This document shows, piece by piece, positions 57,761 through 64,000 of a stretch of DNA of 64,000 bases. The stretch is taken from assembly GCF_026151205.1 (NCBI RefSeq), contig NC_087082.1, positions 8,564,901 through 8,628,900 on the forward strand. Reading direction: 5' to 3'. Within the stretch, counting starts at the first letter, position 1; the number at the start of each line of letters is the position of its first letter. The stretch is from Bolinopsis microptera. Taxonomy: Eukaryota > Ctenophora > Tentaculata > Lobata > Bolinopsidae. The notes beneath the pieces were generated by a model. That model was not told the origin of the DNA, did no database searches, and saw only the letters and a list, made by a program, of their open reading frames with translations. A program made the position numbers and the translations under genes.

Positions 57761-58288
57761 AGTCCTTCAGGACCAGCTAGAGAACGAGTTGAAAAAGTCA
57801 CGTGACAGTCGAGTGTGAGTGATTAATCATCATCCCATGCGGTGCCCCTGATCATGATTGATGATAGTCGGGTGCCTTGCACGGCGCACCATATTACTAT
57901 TAGTATTAGACTTAGAGCTCGTTTAATGTTCTAATACTGCTAGTTTGGAACCTGAAGTTTATCAAAATAGTGATATAATTACAATGTTTTTTATGGTGTC
58001 AAGGCGACTTTTTAGATTTTACATGTGCTAAAAAGAATTTTAGTGTTTGTTATCCTTAATTTTAAGTTTTTGGAAACAACATTTTGAAATTGAATCACTA
58101 TTGTTTGGTCGTTTCCGCATTTCTGACCTTGGATTTTGTATAGACTAAATAAAAATAAATCACTTCTTTTCAAACGATAGAGCAGATATAAAATCACATA
58201 TCAAACAATGAATCAATTCAACACGCGGGTTTAAATATATGCATGATTTATATCAAATTATATACACAAAAGTAACGTATAATATAGT

Positions 58289-58375
58289 AGCGCGATGCAC
58301 TACTGGGTCGCGCGCGCATCAAATAATGCTTCTCGCAAGATCGGCGAGATGCGAAGGATTGACATCGTCAATCAA
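58289..58375. mobile_element. Single arm of the GTAGCGCGATGC MITE
   Basis: GTAGCGCGATGCACTACTGG, AAGATCGGCGAGATGCG and GATTGACATCGTCAAT match the arms of the element at 56949-57351. No opposite arm was found nearby. Confidence 0.6.
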
Positions 58376-58695
58376 CGTATAATACCAATAATGTGGTGTG
58401 AGTTTATTGCAAAGTTAAACAAATCAAGTATAAATAGTATATTGTAGAGACCTTGATTAGAAGTATGAGCTCCACAAGAAGTATGAAATAACGCATGAAA
58501 AGCCTGAAATAACGCGTGAGATATATAGAATGATGCGTGAGAAGTATATAACATTAACGACGTGTGACTATCGGCAGTCACTGGACTAGACTGCCCTTAC
58601 ATTCATTATAATACAGGTCGATAACACCAATAATTGTAAGTAGAAAACAGACATGTTACAAATTATAATTATACACTAAAATATTACAGCACGGG

Positions 58696-59049
58696 TCAAT
58701 CTTTCGGGCTACCACTAGACATAGAGTCAAAAGTAGCAGTCAGCCTATCAAAGAAAATAAAATTGCTCCTTGACTTATTAAAACTATCAATGGATTCCAA
58801 GGTAGCGGATCTACCCTTCAGATTATCACCTTCCACCGCTATTTTATCTAATTCTGTGTCAGAACAAGCAACTCGGAGTGTCCTTACAATGCCAGGTCGT
58901 TCCTGTTCAGTGTCCGAATTGCTTCCGGAGCAGGTGTCCGGTCCGGATTGGTCCGGGAGGTGTTCGTTTAAACCGTCTACTTCCACTCGTGTGATACTGT
59001 TACGGTGAGCGATCTCGGAGAGGCGAACTGGGGGTAAGGTCGGCCCTAC
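58696..59049 (-). CDS. Terminal coding exon, possibly alternative 3' exon of INPP5F-like gene
   Basis: An open frame follows a TATTCCAG acceptor (59049) and ends in a stop at 58696, about 117 residues. It is low-complexity and rich in Ser, Asp and Glu (DTCSGSNSDTEQERPG), like the disordered tail of Sac2-type phosphatases, and ends DSMSSGSPKD. Same strand as the INPP5F-like exons to the right. I could not match its phase directly to the 60640-60969 exon, so it may join through an unseen exon, be an alternative end, or belong to another gene. Confidence 0.4.
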   Translation of the reverse strand, partial: VGPTLPPVRLSEIAHRNSITRVEVDGLNEHLPDQSGPDTCSGSNSDTEQERPGIVRTLRVACSDTELDKIAVEGDNLKGRSATLESIDSFNKSRSNFIFFDRLTATFDSMSSGSPKD

Positions 59050-60639
59050 CTGGAATAGGGAACTTGTTAGTCGTATTACTAGTGCAGTATTACTTTACTT
59101 TTAGTACGGATCACTGGGAGATGTGAGAGTATTCACTAAAAGAGTAAAAGCCTAGTTATAGTTTTAGAAAGAAGAGATGTAGCGAAAGAGAGATGTGTTC
59201 ACAAGAAAGTCAGATCTTGTTAGTTAACATAATAACGGTATAAAGCAGCTAGATCTTTGAGTTCTACAAAAGTTAAAAAAGACAAAGCCTGGAACAGGCA
59301 GGGTAGTCTAATTCAGCTCCACCGCAGACAGCTGCACAGCCCACAGGAACCCCAATTTAATATCAACTTGAAGTTGATGGAACAGCAAAACCTGGATTTA
59401 GCTATTTAGCACGCCCTGATTGGCAGAAATCCCGATTTAGCGCGGCTGTTTCCTTCAACCCAGCTTTCACGGTAAATCAGAGTTTTACTATAACTATAAT
59501 GATCGATCGTTTAACAACTCCTACGATACCGAGGATAGGTTTGATCCCTTGAGATAATTATTGTTACTAGCAGCATTATCATTTTGATGTGTTCGGCTAC
59601 AAGTTTTTTAACATCTATGTCCAGATCCGGTAGAGTGGTGAAGAGGTGAACTACATTTTTTCTGACACGCGACAGTGATTACTAAATCAACTCTCATGAT
59701 TGACCAATTTCACAGGCACGTGTCAAAACCTCTCCACCAGTATCCGGATCGATGAACTAAGAAAAGAGCCCAAGCCTAGTTTAGCATTCAGAAGCTGATA
59801 TTATCTTCTAAGAGAAAAGAAAGATAAATCAAAAACAAATTGAGCTGATAAAACCAGAGATTAAAATTTGAAAACGTGGTTAAGTGAAATTAAGCAAAAA
59901 AGTTCGGAACATTAATAAAAGAAAGTTCAATCCCTCGCTGCGTCAGACAAATTCGGGGAATGAAAAAAGAGTATTTGCGAATAAGCTGCTTTAAATAAGC
60001 TGTACGTCATTACGTGAGCTAGATGAGACCAAGAACTTCGGGGTTACGATAAATATGAAGCGGGGTTTTCCGTCCGATTTCATTTGCAGGACCTGAAACA
60101 TTAATTATATCGACATAAAGGGCGTAAGGTGAAGGTCCAGATAAAGAAACAAGAAGAGACGAGAGGAAAAAGAGGAAGAAACAGTGCGTTTTTACTTTTT
60201 AACTCACATCTCTCAATTATTATTGAACTGTTGATGAGCAAGAATTGTTCCGATAATGAGAAGATTGAGTGATATGACGAAATATGCTCCTGGAATATCA
60301 CTCTCGCTTTCAGTCACACCCTGCGATATACATAAGCCACAATAATACAACAATCATATCACAATTTCACCACAATAGACACCACAATAAACACCATTGG
60401 TAACAACTAACAATTAAAATTGCTAGTAAAATACGGAGACAACAAACAATAAACACGGAACCACATCGAGATGAGATGACAGTACAGCAGTTGTAACATT
60501 CCAGATTTTTAAATCAGCTAATATTGTTGTGATAATTATTTATGTTTTGTACAAAAGCGTCTTTACTTCATAGAATGAGATATTATCATAAAACGCCAGC
60601 ACATTGACACATATCTTAGTGATCAGCCTACCTATAAAT
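59050..60639. other. Intron or intergenic stretch
   Basis: No gene supported. A decayed pogo-like MITE terminus (GGTAAATCAGAGTTTTACTA) lies near 59472-59491. A 66-aa minus frame at 60101-60301 has no support. Confidence 0.4.
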
Positions 60640-63600
60640 TTAAGGGATATACCAAAAAGTTCGAGACCTTGTGTCGTGAGATTCAGTCTGTCCGTCCGAC
60701 TGTATGTCAGTATGTATGTCCGTCTGTGTGTTTGTCACAGTATTCTCTCCCGTTCTTTCCTCCAAACCTAACAGCGCGAAGTTAAGATCGCCCATGTTGG
60801 CGGCCATCTGTTCATGCAAGTTAAACAAGTCTTCATGGTCTAAAGGCTCGGCTTCTGTCTCTGTATACCAAGAAGAGGACCGTTTCTTTTTGGAGGAGCG
60901 GGTTTTCTTTGATTTTTTTATTCGGAGAACTGTTGTGAAGCTCCTCGTTCGTAGTCGGTTTGGATTTGTCTGTTTTGTGTAAGTTTTAAATACGGTAGTC
61001 GTCAGCAAACTCAATGTAATGTCTTTATTTGTTCATCAGGTTATGATCAGAATTTGTAAGAAAAGCAGGAAAATTAGTTGATGACTGATTTCAAAGAGCC
61101 GTAAAATCAACCTTTACGCTAGTTCATTATCACATAAGTTACCAAGCGTAACTCTAGTTACAAAGTCACCACTAAACGTTAAGCTGCCTACAAAACATTT
61201 CCTTGTGTTTGTGAAGTAACAAAAACAAACCTCTTCCCCACGTCTGAACATGTTGAGCATCCTCTTCCCGAACTTGGGGCTGTTTCTAGGACTGTCAGAG
61301 TTACTTCCACTGCCGCTGTCACCAGGTGGTGGTGGTGCCGACTTGGTGTGGTCTAAAACACCACGAGCTTCACCTGGTGATACACAATCATTACAGGAGT
61401 AATAGTAGTAATAGTAGTAGTAGAGTAGTAGTGGGACAACTGCATGTGCTAACAATCTGATATATGAATTAATAATTCGCCGTCTATATTAATATACGAC
61501 GGCGAATTTTGTTTACATTTCTATTTAAAAATAGCTAACCGATCATTCTTTTGGCTCCAGCAGCGATTCTAGTTCCAAAGGAGTTAGCAGAGGACCTTAT
61601 CTTGTCAAATCCCTGGGAGTGAGAAGTATATGAGAAGTTTAATTTTCCCGATGAGCCTGCACTTATCTATAAACAATACTGAAAAGAATAGTTGTTCGGT
61701 ATTTTCAGATAGAACTAAAAGCAGTTCGGTATTTTCAGATAGAACTAAAAGAAGATTCCAGAAGTTCTCACCATGTCCACGATATCCGCCTTAGTAAGAG
61801 GTCCGTGTAGAACCTGAGTAGTTAGTCCTAGGTCATCCCTGCAGCTTACTATCGAGTGAGCCATCTTCATCAGCACGTCCTACAATACATGTGGTGTGAG
61901 GTCATGTCACGTGGTGTGAGGTCATGTCACGTGGTGTGAGGTCATGTCACGTGGTGTGAGGTCATGTCACGTGGTGTGAGGTCATGCCACGTGGTGTGAG
62001 GTCATGTCACGTGGTGTGACGTCATGCCACGTGGTGTGAGGTCATGTCACGTGGTGTGAGGTCATGCCACGTGGTGTGACGTCATGCCACGTGGTGTGAC
62101 GTCATGTCACGTGGTGTATATTTTAACTTCTAATTACTATCCATCTAGTCTTCAAAATCATCTATCCTATTTTTCCGCAAAACTAATACTGTTTACTGTA
62201 CCTTGAGCTGAGTAACGTCTAAAGTAAGGGGACGAAGTGTAATGTGAGTTCGACCGTTTATTATTCTCATATAGTGTCCCAAACAATCCGGCGGCTGACC
62301 TGTACAGATCTTATCAAACTAGTGTGTTAAATGTAGAGATCTCATCAAACTAGTGTGTTAAATGTAGAGATCTTATCAAACTAGTGTGTTAAAGGTAGAG
62401 ATCTTATCAAGCTAGTATGTTAAATGTATGGGATATGACATAGTTTTAAAAACTGGTAAAACTGGTACCGCAGCGAGAACGATAAATAACTCACTTCCTT
62501 ACAGTGAAACTTAAAACTTTCATCTAGAGACCAGTTCACGTCTAACAAAATCAAATTATGTCCAAATAGGGTCAAATGCTAAGATTTAACTGTTCCGGTC
62601 ATAATTTGGTCCAAGACTAGGAGGTCCGGGAGTGAAGTTGGCTTGTAACCCTCAACTTAACCCCCAACACTACTAACAATAACACAGCGCGCTCACCTAT
62701 GTGAACACGGTCACAGGTAGATAACAACAACATTTCCATCTGGTCCTGTTTGTGGACGATATTCAGCGACTTTGGTGTGAGCCACACTGCCTTAGCCTCC
62801 CCACTCGGCCATTCCTGAAGAGGAAACATGTTAGCAACAGCTAGACACCTGGAACTGACTTACAAATTACAGCATACTCAGAAGAAATGTAAGTAAAATA
62901 CCGATCTAATTAAAAATGGTATATAAATAAAATTGGAACTGAAGGTTGCCGGGTACTATACCTGTGTGACCCAAGACTTGTAGATATTGTGAGTCTTGTT
63001 GTCCTCTTGGGTAGGTAGAAGATGTTGTACTTGTTCTAATAGTGCGGGGATACAGTCTAGTTCCTGGGATATAGGTCACGCTTTTTAAAAGTGTAAAGCT
63101 AGGGTCTTGGTTTGAAATTAAGAGAGGCCAGGGTAGTATAGTGAGCAAGAAAGCATCCAAAGCGGGTGGGAGTCTTATAATAGATACAAATCAATAACTT
63201 TTTTCATAATAAATTATTTGAGCTAACCTCCCTGACTTCGTCCCGGATCTCCGCCAGATCCGGTTCCAATCCCTGCATTATGTCGATAGCAGCCTGTCTG
63301 TTCGTATCCCTGAACATATCTTCATAAAATTTCCTCAATTTTCTATCGCATCAGAAACGGATACCGACTACCGTAAGATCTCATTCTATAAAACGACTGA
63401 TATCAATTTGCTGATCACAGAAAAAGTTTAGAGATTGGTCTACTGGGATTTCCTTGCTAATAAAGACAGAGGTAAGCACGTGATTACAGGTAAATAGTAG
63501 ACTAACAAACCTAAAGACGTTGATGTACATGCGAGTAACCGAGGAGACTCCATCTCTCATCATCCCTGCCACTCCCCGCTCCCCTGTTCTAGTGTAGTCT

Positions 63601-63856
63601 CCTTTTAATGCTGCTGTACCTGAGAGGGAGTAGTCATGTGATGTTAGCTGGTTACGGTTTTAAATAAGTTGTGTTCTCAATTAAAGTACTGTCTGTGTAC
63701 GGTCTGTGTACTGTCTGTGTACGGTCTGTGTACGGTATATGCAGAAAGGTGACATACATTACCTGCGTATTGTGTACTGATAGCGTCTCCGTTGTTAGCC
63801 CATAGCAGCTTGCCCGGCACTGAGAGATCATCCTCCGTGATACCAACACCTTCAGC
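60640..63856 (-). CDS. INPP5F: INPP5F/Sac2-like phosphoinositide phosphatase, C-terminal part (partial)
   Basis: Minus-strand exons 63856-63763, 63619-63511, 63309-63228, 63063-62962, 62814-62697, 62299-62202, 61879-61772, 61612-61540, 61373-61231 and 60969-60640, with matching phases throughout. INPP5F removes the 4-phosphate from PI4P on endocytic membranes. The first three exons hold the end of the SAC domain: KLLWANNGDAISTQYAG, TAALKGDYTRTGERGVAG and FRDTNRQAAIDIMQGL, closer to INPP5F than to SACM1L, FIG4 or synaptojanin. The CX5R catalytic loop lies off the right edge. Then comes a region corresponding in position to the hSac2 domain but poorly conserved, an FDKIRSSANSFGTRIAAG helix like the human C-terminal FAKIRSS block, Ser/Pro-rich sequence, a basic KKSKKTRSSKKKR stretch and a stop at 60640. 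Confidence 0.88.
61886..62118. repeat. 20-bp minisatellite with CACGTG and TGACGTCA sites
   Basis: About 11-12 units of GTCATGTCACGTGGTGTGAG in an intron of the INPP5F-like gene. Each unit carries the palindrome CACGTG. Variant units (GTGTGACGTCATGCC near 62015, 62075 and 62095) also create TGACGTCA, a CRE palindrome. Confidence 0.95.
62306..62428. repeat. 31-bp tandem repeat, four copies
   Basis: A unit of about 31 bp, AGATCTTATCAAACTAGTGT plus GTTAAATGTAG, repeats four times, just beyond the 62202-62299 exon in the intron. Copies differ by one to three bases. Confidence 0.9.
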
Positions 63857-64000
63857 CTAGTATAGGGAAACGATGTAAGAAGAGGACGTAGAGGTAAAAT
63901 TAACACACTTATAGTTAGAACCAACTACATACATGTATATTGATATATAAACGCTGTAAAGAATACGAAATAATAGCCAGTATTAGCAGGTTAATTATCA

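Overview
The window is AT-rich metazoan nuclear DNA. Its genes have many small exons with GT..AG introns, some only about 60 bp long. It also carries non-LTR retrotransposons, a decayed Ty3/gypsy element, several families of short inverted-repeat elements, a tRNA-derived SINE and numerous minisatellites. Host genes resembling C1D, AGTRAP, EIF4H and INPP5F place it in animals. The CR1-type LINE (esterase ORF1, PHD-finger ORF2) and the general style suggest an invertebrate, perhaps a cnidarian. The sequence alone does not settle the phylum.

Layout. 1-4.6 kb: a near-intact CR1-type LINE cut by the left edge, followed on the minus strand by the 5' exons of a small coiled-coil gene (4.9-5.2 kb) and a complete three-exon C1D gene (6.5-7.4 kb). 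8.6-10.4 kb: a broken gypsy pol on the minus strand, interrupted by a short element that itself holds a poly-A retroposon. 11.9-15.2 kb: a 5'-truncated LINE, a second LINE remnant, a MITE and an old foldback element. 16.7-17.2 kb: an AGTRAP-like membrane protein in one coding exon. 17.4-21.3 kb: a 1.4-kb TTAA-flanked foldback element next to a 2.5-kb element with perfect 43-bp terminal inverted repeats and about 16 copies of a GTGACGAAATTTAC-like motif. 22.5-23.5 kb: EIF4H. 25.6-28.8 kb: a six-exon coiled-coil gene resembling the FSIP2 N-terminus. 29-48 kb: gene-poor, with minisatellites, a second TTAA foldback, a SINE, a pogo-like MITE, a 62/66-bp satellite and first exons of one or two secreted proteins on the minus strand. 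49.3-56.3 kb: an eleven-exon divergent class A-like GPCR of about 589 residues, rebuilt here from consistent splice phases. 57-58.4 kb: nested MITEs. 58.7-63.9 kb: the C-terminal half of an INPP5F/Sac2-like phosphoinositide phosphatase on the minus strand, running off the right edge.

The host genes are unrelated housekeeping or signalling genes and form no operon. The most unusual items are the GPCR with altered DRY and NPxxY motifs and duplicated C-tail exons, the 2.5-kb motif-array transposon, the two TTAA foldbacks, and the layers of nested elements with readable target-site duplications. I saw no prokaryotic-type defence system, CRISPR array or complete viral genome.
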